A stretch of 64,000 bases of DNA from Oscillospiraceae bacterium (GCA_902798695.1 CADBXK010000001.1:248001-312000); one strand, 5' to 3'; counted from the stretch's first letter, positions 36,388-46,158 are shown. The notes: generated by a model from the letters alone, not told the origin. Program-made: numbers and translations.

Positions 36388-37092
36388 TTGACGTCATACA
36401 AAAAAAAGAAAAAAAAATTATCCCATAAATTTATAATATTAGGGATATTATTTTTAATATTAGCTTTTTTTCTGGATTTTCGTACCAGACCAACTATAAT
36501 TAGTATGTGCAACTACCATCTTGATCAATTCGCAACAACAAAAATAAACGAAGCAATAATAGAATCAACCAAAGAATTAAATTATGACTACACTGATTAT
36601 GCAACAATTCAAACTGGTGAAGAAGGAAATATATTAGCAGTGCATACTAATGCAAGACAAATAACAAATATGCATACCAATATAATGAAAAAGGTCGATC
36701 ATGCAATTGAACAATTCAACTCACAAACAGTAGATCTACACACAGGGTCACTTTCCGGTATAGTGTGGCTATCAGGATTAGGTCCCATAGTTTCTGTAAG
36801 AGTAACTCCAAAAGGTAAAGCTAGTTCGGAAATAATAAGTAGCTTAGAGGAAGCAGGAATCAATCAAACGTTACATCAAATTCGACTAAAAATCGTTGCA
36901 AACATAGCAGGCTTTATTCCTGGTTATTCAACCGAAATTCAGGTCAAATGCGAATATGTATTAGCAGAATCTTTAATTGTAGGGTCTGTTCCTAATCATT
37001 ACACTAAAATTATATCTAATGGCAGAGAAAACACATCAAACATGTATAAATATATCAATCCTAATTGCGAAGACAAATCAAAAGACGAATAA
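36388..37092 (+). CDS. yunB: Sporulation protein YunB
   Basis: A 234-residue protein with a lysine-rich start, one N-terminal membrane segment (residues 16-28) and an extracytoplasmic domain matching YunB: MCNYHLDQFATTKINEAI, LDFRTRP and VRVTPKGKASSEI. In Bacillus yunB is a mother-cell sporulation gene whose role is poorly defined. Start is TTG after GAGGTGGTGG. It follows nth by 37 bp and converges on mutS2 with a 5-bp gap. Confidence 0.85.
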   Translation: MTSYKKKKKKLSHKFIILGILFLILAFFLDFRTRPTIISMCNYHLDQFATTKINEAIIESTKELNYDYTDYATIQTGEEGNILAVHTNARQITNMHTNIMKKVDHAIEQFNSQTVDLHTGSLSGIVWLSGLGPIVSVRVTPKGKASSEIISSLEEAGINQTLHQIRLKIVANIAGFIPGYSTEIQVKCEYVLAESLIVGSVPNHYTKIISNGRENTSNMYKYINPNCEDKSKDE

Positions 37093-37097
37093 ATTTA

Positions 37098-39482
37098 CTA
37101 TTTCAGCCTAACAATTGTTACCCCATCTTCTCCTTCTCCAAAAACTCCCAATCTTTTTTCACAAACATTAGGATGCTTTTTTAAGTGACTATTAATAGCT
37201 TTCCGTAAAACGCCTGTTCCTTTTCCGTGTATTATGGTTATATTGTCTATGTTGGACAAAACACATTGATCTATAAATCTATCTAAACATATTATAGCCT
37301 CTTCAACATTTTGTCCACGTAAATCAATCTCTGTGCTAACATTTCTCTTAGCTTTGCTAACAATTGATTTTTTAACTCCTGAATGTTTCGATTTATTATT
37401 TCCTTGTTTAATAAGTCTTAAATTTTCTAGCGAAACTCTAACGCTCATTTGCCCCATTCCAACAAGAACATTTCCTTTTTTGTCTACTTCAGATAAAACC
37501 TTTCCTTTTTTATTTATATCATAAATTAAAACATCATCACCTATCTGCAACTCTCTTGGTAACTTATAATTTTCATTTTTTCTACTAATTACCGGATTAG
37601 CCTTTTCATACAAATTATCAACATTATTTTTTAAAATTGAATTTGTTCTTGAAATTAAATCATTTATATTTTCTTTTTCTTTTTTCTTTTTAATTTCTTT
37701 CAATTCTTCTAATATTCTATTTGATTCTACCCTAACACTATCTACAATATACCTTGCTTTATTTTGAGCATTATCTAAATCATTTTGAATTTGATTATCG
37801 ATCTTTTCTTGTTCTTGTTTCAATTTAAGTTTTATCTTTTCAATTTTATTCATTTCATCTCGCTGCACGCACAAATTATTTTCATATTCTTTCCGCAACG
37901 TTTCAAGTTTATTTGCAATTTTAGTAAAATTATTTTTTTGATTTGACAACAATCCTTTAGCCCTATTAATTAAACTATGCTTCAAACCAATTTTTTCAGA
38001 TATTTCAAAAGCATTCGACTGCCCAGGCACACCTATCATAAGGTTATAAGTTGGAGTAAGCGTGTCCATATCAAATTCAAAACAAGCATTTTCTACATTA
38101 TCGTGTTCCAAAGCATACATTTTAAGTTCAGTATAATGAGTTGTTGCGGCAAAGCAAGCATTTTTGTTAAGTATTTCTTCAATAATAGCTACTGCTAATG
38201 ATGCCCCTTCTTCTGGATCAGTTCCAGATCCCAACTCATCCATCAAGACCAATGACTTACTATTCACTATTTCTAAAACAGAAACTATATTTAACATATG
38301 CGAAGAAAATGTAGATAGCGAACTTTCTATACTTTGTCCATCACCAATATCAACTAATATATTATCAAAAACTGATATTTTACTATTCTCAGCAACAGGA
38401 ATCAAAAGGCCACACATAACCATTAATGTCAACAATCCAACAGTTTTCAGTGCAACAGTTTTTCCACCAGTATTAGGTCCTGTAATAATTAATCCTTTAA
38501 ATTTTTCACCAAACTCAATATTTATAGGAACAACTTTCTCACTATTTATAAGAGGATGTCTAGCTTTATTTAAGCATATTTCTCCATTATTAACTATTTC
38601 AGGCAATCTTGCGTCCATTTTAATAGCTAGTCTGGCTTTAGCAAATATTAAATCTAAACTTAAAATATTTTTATAATTTTCTTCAATAGTACCCAAAAAC
38701 TCTAAGCATTTATCAGTAAGTCTTTGTAAAATTTTACTTATTTCTTCAGCTTCCATAGCCAACATAAATCGCAAATCATTGTTAGCATTTACCACAGTAT
38801 TCGGTTCAATAAAAATTGTAGACCCACTAGCAGAAACGTCATGAACAAATCCAGGAATTTTACTTTTATGTTCAGATTTAACCGGTACAACATATCTACC
38901 ATTTCTAATGGTAATTATGCTATCTTGAAGATATTTTTGCTTAGAACCTCTAGTTAAATTTTCTAAAATATTTCTAATTTTTTGTTGTTGATTTCTTATT
39001 GAAATGCGTATACCTCTAAGTTCAACACTAGCATCATCTGAAACATTATCGTCAGATAAAATACTTTTAAATATTAACTTTTCTAGCTCAATATTTTCCA
39101 GTAAATTTTCAAAATAAAACTTTAAATATTTACAACTTTCTTGCCCATTCTCATAAAACTTTTTCAAAATTTTTGCTTGACGAAAAATAAAACCTATATT
39201 TAAAAGTTCACGTTGATTCATTGAGATTCCAGAGGAAGCACGTTTTAATTCTCTTTTAGGATTAGTTATATTAAAAATCTCAGGATCTCCAAAACGACAA
39301 GTCATAATAAACGCTTCATCCGTCTCATTAACAAGCTTCTTAACATGCTGTTCTTTACAAGAAGGGAACAAATTCAAAGCAAGATCTTTTGTTCCATCAC
39401 AACTTGTAAATTCCAACAGCATCTCTAAAACTTTATCCAACTCTAACATTCTGCAACACTTTTTTAAATTATACAATTTCAT
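37098..39482 (-). CDS. mutS2: Endonuclease MutS2
   Basis: A 794-residue MutS paralogue. The ATPase part reads ITGPNTGGKTVALKTVGLL (Walker A), LVLMDELGSGTDPEEGASLA (Walker B) and TTHYTELK; a long charged coiled coil (residues 500-640) leads to a KOW-like segment and the C-terminal Smr nuclease domain (TEIDLRGQNVEEAI, IIHGKGTGVLRKAI). MutS2 suppresses recombination or rescues collided ribosomes in Firmicutes. The ATG overlaps the recO stop by a few bases, so translation is coupled. Confidence 0.95.
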   Translation of the reverse strand: MKLYNLKKCCRMLELDKVLEMLLEFTSCDGTKDLALNLFPSCKEQHVKKLVNETDEAFIMTCRFGDPEIFNITNPKRELKRASSGISMNQRELLNIGFIFRQAKILKKFYENGQESCKYLKFYFENLLENIELEKLIFKSILSDDNVSDDASVELRGIRISIRNQQQKIRNILENLTRGSKQKYLQDSIITIRNGRYVVPVKSEHKSKIPGFVHDVSASGSTIFIEPNTVVNANNDLRFMLAMEAEEISKILQRLTDKCLEFLGTIEENYKNILSLDLIFAKARLAIKMDARLPEIVNNGEICLNKARHPLINSEKVVPINIEFGEKFKGLIITGPNTGGKTVALKTVGLLTLMVMCGLLIPVAENSKISVFDNILVDIGDGQSIESSLSTFSSHMLNIVSVLEIVNSKSLVLMDELGSGTDPEEGASLAVAIIEEILNKNACFAATTHYTELKMYALEHDNVENACFEFDMDTLTPTYNLMIGVPGQSNAFEISEKIGLKHSLINRAKGLLSNQKNNFTKIANKLETLRKEYENNLCVQRDEMNKIEKIKLKLKQEQEKIDNQIQNDLDNAQNKARYIVDSVRVESNRILEELKEIKKKKEKENINDLISRTNSILKNNVDNLYEKANPVISRKNENYKLPRELQIGDDVLIYDINKKGKVLSEVDKKGNVLVGMGQMSVRVSLENLRLIKQGNNKSKHSGVKKSIVSKAKRNVSTEIDLRGQNVEEAIICLDRFIDQCVLSNIDNITIIHGKGTGVLRKAINSHLKKHPNVCEKRLGVFGEGEDGVTIVRLK

Positions 39483-40240
39483 CACCCAAATTCACCAGTA
39501 AATTGATGATATATTTTCAACGTTACCAGTTCTTTTTCAACATAAATCATAACGCTTTTTTCAACTAATTTTGAAAGAAAATCTAATTGACTTGCTTCAA
39601 GTTTAAATTTAAAAATATCCTTATCGTCCTTATATATTATATATCTCATAGCATGAAGAACCGGTTTAGTAAGTTTAACTTCACTACCGTATTGGTTAAA
39701 TCTTAAGCAATCACTACAAATTAAAAATCCTTGACTCGGAACATAAAACATCTGTTCTTTTTCATAATTACAACAAACTTTACAACACACTAAATTTGGC
39801 ATATATCCAGAAAGTGATAATAACCTCAATTCAAAAACGCATTTTATAAATTTGTTCTCATAACAACCTTTTTGCAAAAGCCATAAAGAATTCAACAACA
39901 AATTTAAATGTCTAGATGCCCGTTGTTTAGATGGCACGAGTAAATATGTAAGTTCACAAAAATATTGAGCAAGTGCTAACTTTTCTGGATCATATCTTAA
40001 ATCAAAAAATTGTTCTATTGCCTCAGCGGAATCTACAACACAACCATATCTACCATCAAATATATTAAAATGATAATATCCTAAAACATTAATATTTCTA
40101 AAAACACTTTTATTTACCTGCCCAAAAACACGAACTCTAGCGTCTAAAAGACCTTTTTCAGGCGTTAACAAGGTCATATATTTTTGCTCATTGAGACAAC
40201 TCCTCTGTTTCAACACTATTCCCGTTGTCTTGAAATGCAT
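39482..40240 (-). CDS. recO: DNA repair protein RecO
   Basis: A 252-residue RecO: N-terminal OB fold (KTTGIVLKQRSCLNEQKYMTLLT), a helical core and a four-cysteine zinc finger (CKVC to CSDC). It works with RecR, encoded at 58 kb, to load RecA on gaps; recF is not in the window. The ATG after AGGAGA is used, placing the start inside the yqzL frame. Confidence 0.93.
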   Translation of the reverse strand: MHFKTTGIVLKQRSCLNEQKYMTLLTPEKGLLDARVRVFGQVNKSVFRNINVLGYYHFNIFDGRYGCVVDSAEAIEQFFDLRYDPEKLALAQYFCELTYLLVPSKQRASRHLNLLLNSLWLLQKGCYENKFIKCVFELRLLSLSGYMPNLVCCKVCCNYEKEQMFYVPSQGFLICSDCLRFNQYGSEVKLTKPVLHAMRYIIYKDDKDIFKFKLEASQLDFLSKLVEKSVMIYVEKELVTLKIYHQFTGEFG

Positions 40241-40334
40241 TTTTATTCTCCTGTTCAATTTTACAATATTGCAAATAATCTTTCACTAGCCCCGTTTTTT
40301 CAAAAATCTGCCATTTCTGTTCCTTCTCGTCCAT
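40188..40334 (-). CDS. yqzL: YqzL family small protein
   Basis: A 48-residue frame starting at ATG, seven bases after AGAGGTG. It begins MDEKEQKWQIFEKTGLVKDY and continues YLQYCKIE, the pattern of the YqzL family (tryptophan, F/T-G-x-x-x-x-Y-L) found between era and recO in Firmicutes. Its last 53 bases overlap recO in another frame, so recO translation probably depends on it. Function unknown. Confidence 0.82.
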   Translation of the reverse strand: MDEKEQKWQIFEKTGLVKDYLQYCKIEQENKNAFQDNGNSVETEELSQ

Positions 40335-40408
40335 AATTCATCACCTCTACAAGTTATTATTAGTAGAAAATGAATTTTTTATACAACTAAAAAGTATCAT
40401 CAGTAAAA

Positions 40409-41302
40409 CTAATCATTTGCAGATAAACCTAACATTTTTAAAACACTACTCTGATTCTTCCAATTATCTTTAACTTTAACCCAACACTTTAAATTCACCC
40501 TACACTTAAAAAATTTTTCCATATCTAATCTCGCTTGAGTGGCAATTTTTTTAAGCATACTTCCATTTTTTCCAATTATTATTCCCTTATGATTAAATCT
40601 ATAACAATATATTAAGCACTCTATATCTAAGCAATTTTTTCGTTCTTTCATTTTTTCTGTAAAAACTGCTACTCCATGCGGAATTTCATCACGAATATTC
40701 AACAATAATTTTTCTCTTAAAATCTCAGATGCTAAAAAACGTTCCGATTTGTCTGTAATCATATCATCTGGAAAAAAATGTTCACTTTCAATTTGATATT
40801 TTTTTATCTCTGCCATTAAATCCGATATACCTTCATTTAACATAGCTGATATAGGAACTATAGCATTAAAATCATATGCATTATTATATACTTCAATAAC
40901 TTTCATTATATCTGTTTTATCAGCAACTAAATCTATTTTATTTATTACTAAAACCACTGGTATATTTAATAATTTAAAACGCTCAATAAAATCTTCTTCT
41001 GCCTTAGATATTTTAGTAGTTGGCTCTACAACCATTAATATTAAATCCACATCATTAACACTATCTTTTACTATTTTTGTCATATTCTGCCCAAGCATAT
41101 CCTTAGCTTTAAACAAACCAGGTGTATCTAAAAAAACATACTGCTCCGGCCCGTGTGTAACAACACCAACTATTCTGTTTCTAGTTGTTTGTGGTCTATT
41201 AGAAACAATAGCTATTTTTTCACCGACTAAACTATTAATAAGAGAAGATTTCCCTACATTAGGTTTTCCAACTATAGCAACAAATGCTGTTTTTTTATCC
41301 AT
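40409..41302 (-). CDS. era: GTPase Era
   Basis: A ribosome assembly GTPase of 297 residues. G motifs VAIVGKPNVGKSSLINSL, DTPGLF and VINKID are followed by a C-terminal KH domain with KGIIIGKNGSMLKKIATQAR that binds the 3' end of 16S rRNA. The ATG four codons inside the longest frame is preferred; the ribosome site is weak (AAAGTGTG). Confidence 0.96.
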   Translation of the reverse strand: MDKKTAFVAIVGKPNVGKSSLINSLVGEKIAIVSNRPQTTRNRIVGVVTHGPEQYVFLDTPGLFKAKDMLGQNMTKIVKDSVNDVDLILMVVEPTTKISKAEEDFIERFKLLNIPVVLVINKIDLVADKTDIMKVIEVYNNAYDFNAIVPISAMLNEGISDLMAEIKKYQIESEHFFPDDMITDKSERFLASEILREKLLLNIRDEIPHGVAVFTEKMKERKNCLDIECLIYCYRFNHKGIIIGKNGSMLKKIATQARLDMEKFFKCRVNLKCWVKVKDNWKNQSSVLKMLGLSAND

Positions 41303-41327
41303 ATAAATCACACTTTACTAAAAAATA

Positions 41328-41870
41328 TTAAAATTTATTTTTTTTCTTTGGAGTATAAATTTTAACTTTATCAATTTTGGTTGATTTTTTAGGAAGTTTA
41401 AACTTAACCCCCTTAAAGACAAACAAAAATCCACCAACTAAAAAAATCAAAAACAAAACCACAAGCCAAGGACTACTACATATTTCTGAAAAAGCAACAA
41501 ATAATCGATCCGGTTGTCCAAATAACACCACACCTATTACAATTGCAATAATGGCAACAAGCAACACAGCTCCAGCCGCAACATCTTTGGCTATTCTAGC
41601 TAAATTGTGATATGCTGGAGATCCCAAATTCACCAAAGTTTCAATAGATGTGTTGATCATTTCACACAACAAAACAAGCCCAATAGCAATAAATAGCAAA
41701 CCATATTCCATTCTATCGAGTTTGTATATTAATGAAAATAATAATATGTTTGCCGCTACGGCAATGTGTATCCTCATATTTCGTTCATTTCCTATGCAAT
41801 ACACTACACCTCTAATTGCATAAGAAAAGCTTTTTTTCAAGCTACGAAATTCACTCCAACTAATTTTCAT
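41328..41870 (-). CDS. dgkA: Diacylglycerol/undecaprenol kinase family protein with extra C-terminal span
   Basis: A 180-residue membrane kinase. The DgkA core occupies residues 10-120: SFSYAIRGVVYCIGNERNMRIH, CEMINTSIETLVNL and AKDVAAGAVLLVA with the conserved glutamates and Asn. In Gram-positives this family phosphorylates undecaprenol rather than diacylglycerol. About 60 more residues follow with an additional membrane segment (WLVVLFLIFLVGGFLFVF) and a lysine-rich tail, longer than the 120-residue family norm. It overlaps ybeY. Confidence 0.88.
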   Translation of the reverse strand: MKISWSEFRSLKKSFSYAIRGVVYCIGNERNMRIHIAVAANILLFSLIYKLDRMEYGLLFIAIGLVLLCEMINTSIETLVNLGSPAYHNLARIAKDVAAGAVLLVAIIAIVIGVVLFGQPDRLFVAFSEICSSPWLVVLFLIFLVGGFLFVFKGVKFKLPKKSTKIDKVKIYTPKKKNKF

Positions 41871-42366
41871 CGTCAAAAATCACATATGTAGCATCACGAG
41901 TCAACCCTATTTTATTCAAAATTGTTTCCTCCTTTTCGCGCATACGGACAGCCTCAAGCCCTCCATTTTCATGTTCATAATTCAATAAGTGTAACATAGA
42001 ATGCACAGTTAAGTATGCTAATTCCCTAAAAATTGAATGATTATAATCATGTGCTTGCTTAACAGCTTTTTCAAACGAAATTACAATATCTCCTAAAATT
42101 ACCACACCTTCAGCATCTTTCTCATATTTGTCTCCTTCGCACATCTGAAAAGACAACACATCTGTTTCAACATCCTTATTTCTATATTCTGCATTTAATT
42201 TTTTTATTTGACTATTGTCAATAAAAGATACACTAACTTCAACATCATCGTTGAATTGTTCCATTTGCAAAACAGCTTTACAACAACGCTTTATCAAAAG
42301 CCTTATACCAGTAGGAACTTTACAAACATCTTGATTATTATTAATTAAAACCCTAAGTTTACCCAA
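41860..42366 (-). CDS. ybeY: rRNA maturation factor/endoribonuclease YbeY
   Basis: A 168-residue metalloprotein with the zinc motif HSMLHLLNYEH (H-x3-H-x5-H) and VLSFQM, VILGDIVIS motifs. It processes 16S rRNA 3' ends. The start is TTG nine bases from GGTGAG at the end of phoH; the stop lies inside dgkA, so the run phoH-ybeY-dgkA is translationally coupled. Confidence 0.94.
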   Translation of the reverse strand: MGKLRVLINNNQDVCKVPTGIRLLIKRCCKAVLQMEQFNDDVEVSVSFIDNSQIKKLNAEYRNKDVETDVLSFQMCEGDKYEKDAEGVVILGDIVISFEKAVKQAHDYNHSIFRELAYLTVHSMLHLLNYEHENGGLEAVRMREKEETILNKIGLTRDATYVIFDDEN

Positions 42367-42369
42367 CGT

Positions 42370-43377
42370 TTAATTCTCACCTTTCCAATTTTCGCCCACG
42401 AAATCTCTATCTGCAATATTGTTACAGCTCACGTTATAATTATCGTATGCATTAACAATATCTTGCACTAATCTATGACGAACAACATCTTCTTTTTTGA
42501 ATTCAATAAATTGTATTCCATCTATTCCTTTTAAAACTTTGTTTACCTCAACTAATCCAGACCTTTTATTTTTAGGAAGATCAATCTGCGTTATGTCTCC
42601 AGTAACAACAATCTTAGACCCAAAACCCAATCTAGTTAAAAACATTTTCATCTGTTCAGAAGTAGTATTTTGTGCTTCATCCAAAATTATAAAACTACTA
42701 TCTAACGTTCTTCCCCTCATATAAGCCAACGGAGCAATTTCTATATTACCTCTATCTACATTTTTATTAAAACTATCCGTTCCAATTATATCAAACAAAG
42801 CATCATATAATGGTCTAAGATATGGATCTACTTTACTTTGCAAATCTCCCGGTAAAAAGCCTAAATTTTCTCCAGCCTCAATAGCTGGCCGAGTCAAAAT
42901 AATTCTGTCAACTTTATTTTCTCTAAAAGCTTTGGCAGCCAACGCAACCGCCAAATATGTCTTTCCGGTTCCCGCTGGACCTATTCCAAAGGTTATGGTG
43001 TTCTCACGAATAGACTTCACATACTTCTTCTGAGAAAATGTCTTTGTCATAATAGATCTTCCTTTGCTAGTAACAAAAACACATTCCCCAAACGAATTTT
43101 TGACAACATTCATTTTTCCATTTTTCACATGAGATATTATATATCTCATTTTCTTGTCATCTAAAGTTTCATTGTTTTTTAAAGAGCATATCATAATCTC
43201 AATTATTTTTTTTACGTTTGAGACATCATCAACCTCTCCAAATATTTTTATATTCCCCCCTCTATTAATAATATTGACATTAAATTCTCTTTGAAGCAAC
43301 TTGATGTTTTCATCAAAACTACCAAACAAATCAACAATATCTTGCAAATCATCTGTATTGATAGATTGTTCTAACAT
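42370..43377 (-). CDS. phoH: PhoH family ATPase
   Basis: A 335-residue ATPase with an N-terminal KH-like region and the PhoH domain: TFGIGPAGTGKTYLAVALA (Walker A), RPAIEAGENLGFLPGD, FIILDEAQNTTSEQMKMFLTRLG (Walker B) and VTGDITQIDLP. Its partner YbeY is the next gene, and the pair is linked to RNA processing. Confidence 0.95.
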   Translation of the reverse strand: MLEQSINTDDLQDIVDLFGSFDENIKLLQREFNVNIINRGGNIKIFGEVDDVSNVKKIIEIMICSLKNNETLDDKKMRYIISHVKNGKMNVVKNSFGECVFVTSKGRSIMTKTFSQKKYVKSIRENTITFGIGPAGTGKTYLAVALAAKAFRENKVDRIILTRPAIEAGENLGFLPGDLQSKVDPYLRPLYDALFDIIGTDSFNKNVDRGNIEIAPLAYMRGRTLDSSFIILDEAQNTTSEQMKMFLTRLGFGSKIVVTGDITQIDLPKNKRSGLVEVNKVLKGIDGIQFIEFKKEDVVRHRLVQDIVNAYDNYNVSCNNIADRDFVGENWKGEN

Positions 43378-43465
43378 ATCAATCCATATTCCTCCATCTT
43401 ATCTAAAAATTAACACGATTTAAAAATATTGAAAAAATATTTTTAAACAAAAATTTGTTTAATAT

Positions 43466-43493
43466 ATTATAGCACAAAATATAAATAAACCAA
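43466..43493 (-). promoter_or_regulatory. Probable promoter of the phoH-to-mutS2 operon
   Basis: TTGGTT and TATAAT, 16 bp apart on the minus strand, about 90 bp before phoH and directly after the yqfD stop. Confidence 0.55.
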
Positions 43494-43506
43494 AGTTTTT
43501 TAAATA

Positions 43507-44670
43507 TTATTTTATATCAATAACATGTTTTTCTCCTATTGGTTGTTCAACCACAAGTTTAGATTTTAAAATCATGTCATTTTCAGATTCTTCATAAACA
43601 TAATCACGACATATAATTCGATATCCCATTAGCTCCTTCATTTCCCATTTCTTTTGATCATTCATCAACATTCGTTTTAATTGTTCCATATCATTTTCAA
43701 TTTTTATCTCATCATATACATCATATATATTATTTTGAACAAAAATTGGCAATCTTATGCCAAACAATTCAATTGGTTCTACATATTCCTCAATTTGCAC
43801 AGCATGCTCATCAATTTTTTCAAAAGTTATTGGAATTTTAAAACAAAATAACAGTAATGTTTTTTTATCTTGTTTTTCTCCTGTTTTTTGTGCCCTAGTA
43901 ATACATTTGGCACGTTTAATTTCATTATTTCTTTCTACTTTGGCGATTATTTTAGCATTTGCATGAGAATATATAACCTCACTACTATTTTCAATTTCAT
44001 GAACCCCACTAACCAAAAGTTGATTTTTCGTAACAACATCGCCCGCTTTAACTAAAGTTAGTCCTCCATATGGTTCAACAGACAAAATTTCACCATCAAA
44101 ACCCGCAACTATATTACAGGGTGTAGACTGATCAACAATATCCGGTTTTTTATTAGTTTCACTTACTTCTATAAAATACTTAGAAGCAACTCTATTTATA
44201 GAAATCCACGCTATTTGAGGAAATTCTCTTTTTAATTCAAATTCAATTTGGCTTTCATCAATATTATAAACTATATTACCTGAATGCAAGCCAAATTTAT
44301 CACATACTCTAAATATCTGTTCATCAGAAAGTTGAATGTTCCCACTAACTTCAACTTCCCAAACAAAAAAATTTGAAACAACCATTAACAACATAAACAC
44401 ACATAATCCTAATATTACACCCAATCTAAATCTATACTTTTTCAATATAGATATAAAACCACTTTCTCGAAATTTATTTAAAAAACAATTTTTTTGTTTT
44501 GCAATTTCGGATATATATCCGTAATCTTTAATTAAACATCTTGCAACTAAAACACCGTCCCGCTTACTTATTTTCCATATTTCTTTTTTCGTTGCATAAA
44601 AAAAAGATCCTATATTTCCTTCGATGGAAAATTCACACCACCCCAACATCCATCTCAACAACGATATCAC
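43507..44670 (-). CDS. yqfD: Sporulation protein YqfD
   Basis: A 387-residue membrane protein of the YqfD family: a short cytoplasmic N-terminal domain (FSIEGNIGSFFYATKK), one membrane segment at about residues 85-105 and a large extracytoplasmic domain (VWEVEVSGNIQLSDEQI, IAWISINRVASKYFIEV). GTG eight bases after GGGGG is the likely start, just past the yqfC stop. In Bacillus, yqfCD is made in the mother cell under sigma-E and is needed for engulfed forespore stability. Confidence 0.88.
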   Translation of the reverse strand: MISLLRWMLGWCEFSIEGNIGSFFYATKKEIWKISKRDGVLVARCLIKDYGYISEIAKQKNCFLNKFRESGFISILKKYRFRLGVILGLCVFMLLMVVSNFFVWEVEVSGNIQLSDEQIFRVCDKFGLHSGNIVYNIDESQIEFELKREFPQIAWISINRVASKYFIEVSETNKKPDIVDQSTPCNIVAGFDGEILSVEPYGGLTLVKAGDVVTKNQLLVSGVHEIENSSEVIYSHANAKIIAKVERNNEIKRAKCITRAQKTGEKQDKKTLLLFCFKIPITFEKIDEHAVQIEEYVEPIELFGIRLPIFVQNNIYDVYDEIKIENDMEQLKRMLMNDQKKWEMKELMGYRIICRDYVYEESENDMILKSKLVVEQPIGEKHVIDIK

Positions 44671-44675
44671 AAATT

Positions 44676-44963
44676 TTACCCCCTGCAATTTTCAAACTCT
44701 GTTGAACATATATTCCCCTCTACTATTAAAGCATCTTCCGACATTTCACATATTACTAAATTGCTCCCCATTATTCGTAACCTATTTTTTCCATTAGATA
44801 CTCGCAATATATTATCATCATACTCAAGGATTTTATTGTATCCATCAATAACCGCTTGATGCCCTCCATATACAGTAAAATTCAACTCGTTAGTTAAAAT
44901 ATCTGGTGAAAAATTTAAAAACTTCGAAACACTTCTTCCAATTTTATTAATCATATCTGACAC
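44676..44963 (-). CDS. yqfC: Sporulation protein YqfC (YabP/YqfC family)
   Basis: A 95-residue YabP/YqfC-family protein with ELNFTVYGGHQAVIDGYNKILEYD and LRIMGSNLVICEM. It starts at GTG seven bases after AAGGAGG and ends just before yqfD. The yqfC-yqfD-phoH-ybeY order is the standard one. Confidence 0.9.
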   Translation of the reverse strand: MSDMINKIGRSVSKFLNFSPDILTNELNFTVYGGHQAVIDGYNKILEYDDNILRVSNGKNRLRIMGSNLVICEMSEDALIVEGNICSTEFENCRG

Positions 44964-45059
44964 TTTTTTACCTCCTTAAATGAGATAATGCTATTTTTAA
45001 ATTAATTTATATTACAAAAGTACAAAGCATATACATATTTTATCGGAGGAATATTAATT

Positions 45060-46145
45060 ATGAAATCAAAACTAAAATTTATTGAAGGAATTATATCATT
45101 AGCAATCATTTTTATCATTCTGATATATTCTAAAGTAATTTCCATTCATGTAAAAAACGGACTACATATTTGTATGGACATATTAATTCCATCAATGTTT
45201 ATATTTCTAGTAATATCAGATTTTTGTCAAAAAACAGGCAGTTTAAATTTAATATTAAAACCTTTTAGTTATATATGTGGAAAATTATTTAAATTAGATT
45301 ATTCATTAGGACCAACACTGCTTTTTAGTTTAATATGTGGATATCCAGCTGGTATTCATCTAATATCAACGCTAGTTTTAAAAAATAAAATTGACAAAAA
45401 AACAGCAACACGAATGTTATATTTTTGCGTTAATTCAGGACCAGCATTTCTAATAGGTGGAATATCAATACCAATATTTAACAACATAATTCCAGGTATA
45501 ATACTTTTTATATCACAAATTATTACTTTTTTCATAATAGGCACTCTTTGTTCGATTAGAGCAAAACCCAAAAAAGTAAGTTTAGTTGTCACAGAGTCTC
45601 AAAAAATCAATGCTTTTATATTATCCGTAAAAAGTGCTGTCCACTCAATGATAATAATATGTAGTTTCACACTGTTTTTTTCTGGCATTATTGGTGTTAT
45701 AATGGAATTAAATATATTTAATATAAAAACAAATAAACATTTAAGTTCACTTTTTATCGGCTTGATTGAAATAACAAATGGAGTTATATATTGTAAACAA
45801 ATGAACGGACTAAGCATGTTTTTTATACTATCGATTATTACATCTTTTGGAGGCCTTTGTGTTCACTTTCAACTAAAATCTATAGCATCTAAAGCCAATA
45901 TATCATTTGGCAATTTCTATTTGTGGCGAATATTATATTGCTTCATCAGCACAAACATATCATGTTATCTGTTTTCCAAAATAAAAATACCTATTGATGT
46001 TTTTTCGAATAACATATCAACCAACACAAACATATCCACTCAAAATCCCATATCTTCACTCAGCTTAATAATTTTATCTATTGCACTATTGTGCTGTGAT
46101 AAAAAAATTGATATAATGAGAAAAAGCTTTAAACGCATAAAATGA
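45060..46145 (+). CDS. ylbJ: Sporulation integral membrane protein YlbJ-like
   Basis: A 361-residue polytopic protein with at least eight hydrophobic spans and the gate-type segment LICGYPAGIHLISTLVLKN followed by FCVNSGPAFLIGGI, as in YlbJ. In Bacillus ylbJ is a sigma-E gene needed for spore cortex or germination traits. An ATATT element 14 bp from CATATACA upstream (near 45011-45040) vaguely resembles a sigma-E promoter, but I would not call it. It is divergent from yqfC. Confidence 0.82.
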   Translation: MKSKLKFIEGIISLAIIFIILIYSKVISIHVKNGLHICMDILIPSMFIFLVISDFCQKTGSLNLILKPFSYICGKLFKLDYSLGPTLLFSLICGYPAGIHLISTLVLKNKIDKKTATRMLYFCVNSGPAFLIGGISIPIFNNIIPGIILFISQIITFFIIGTLCSIRAKPKKVSLVVTESQKINAFILSVKSAVHSMIIICSFTLFFSGIIGVIMELNIFNIKTNKHLSSLFIGLIEITNGVIYCKQMNGLSMFFILSIITSFGGLCVHFQLKSIASKANISFGNFYLWRILYCFISTNISCYLFSKIKIPIDVFSNNISTNTNISTQNPISSLSLIILSIALLCCDKKIDIMRKSFKRIK

Positions 46146-46158
46146 AAGGCTGTTATCA

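Noticed and set aside
38164..38676. Long open frame of 170 codons on the plus strand
   Set aside because: It is antisense to the conserved ATPase part of mutS2, has no ribosome site and no protein-like motif.
45011..45040. Sigma-E-like promoter before ylbJ
   Set aside because: ATATT and CATATACA at 14 bp resemble the consensus only loosely, and AT-rich DNA gives such matches often.
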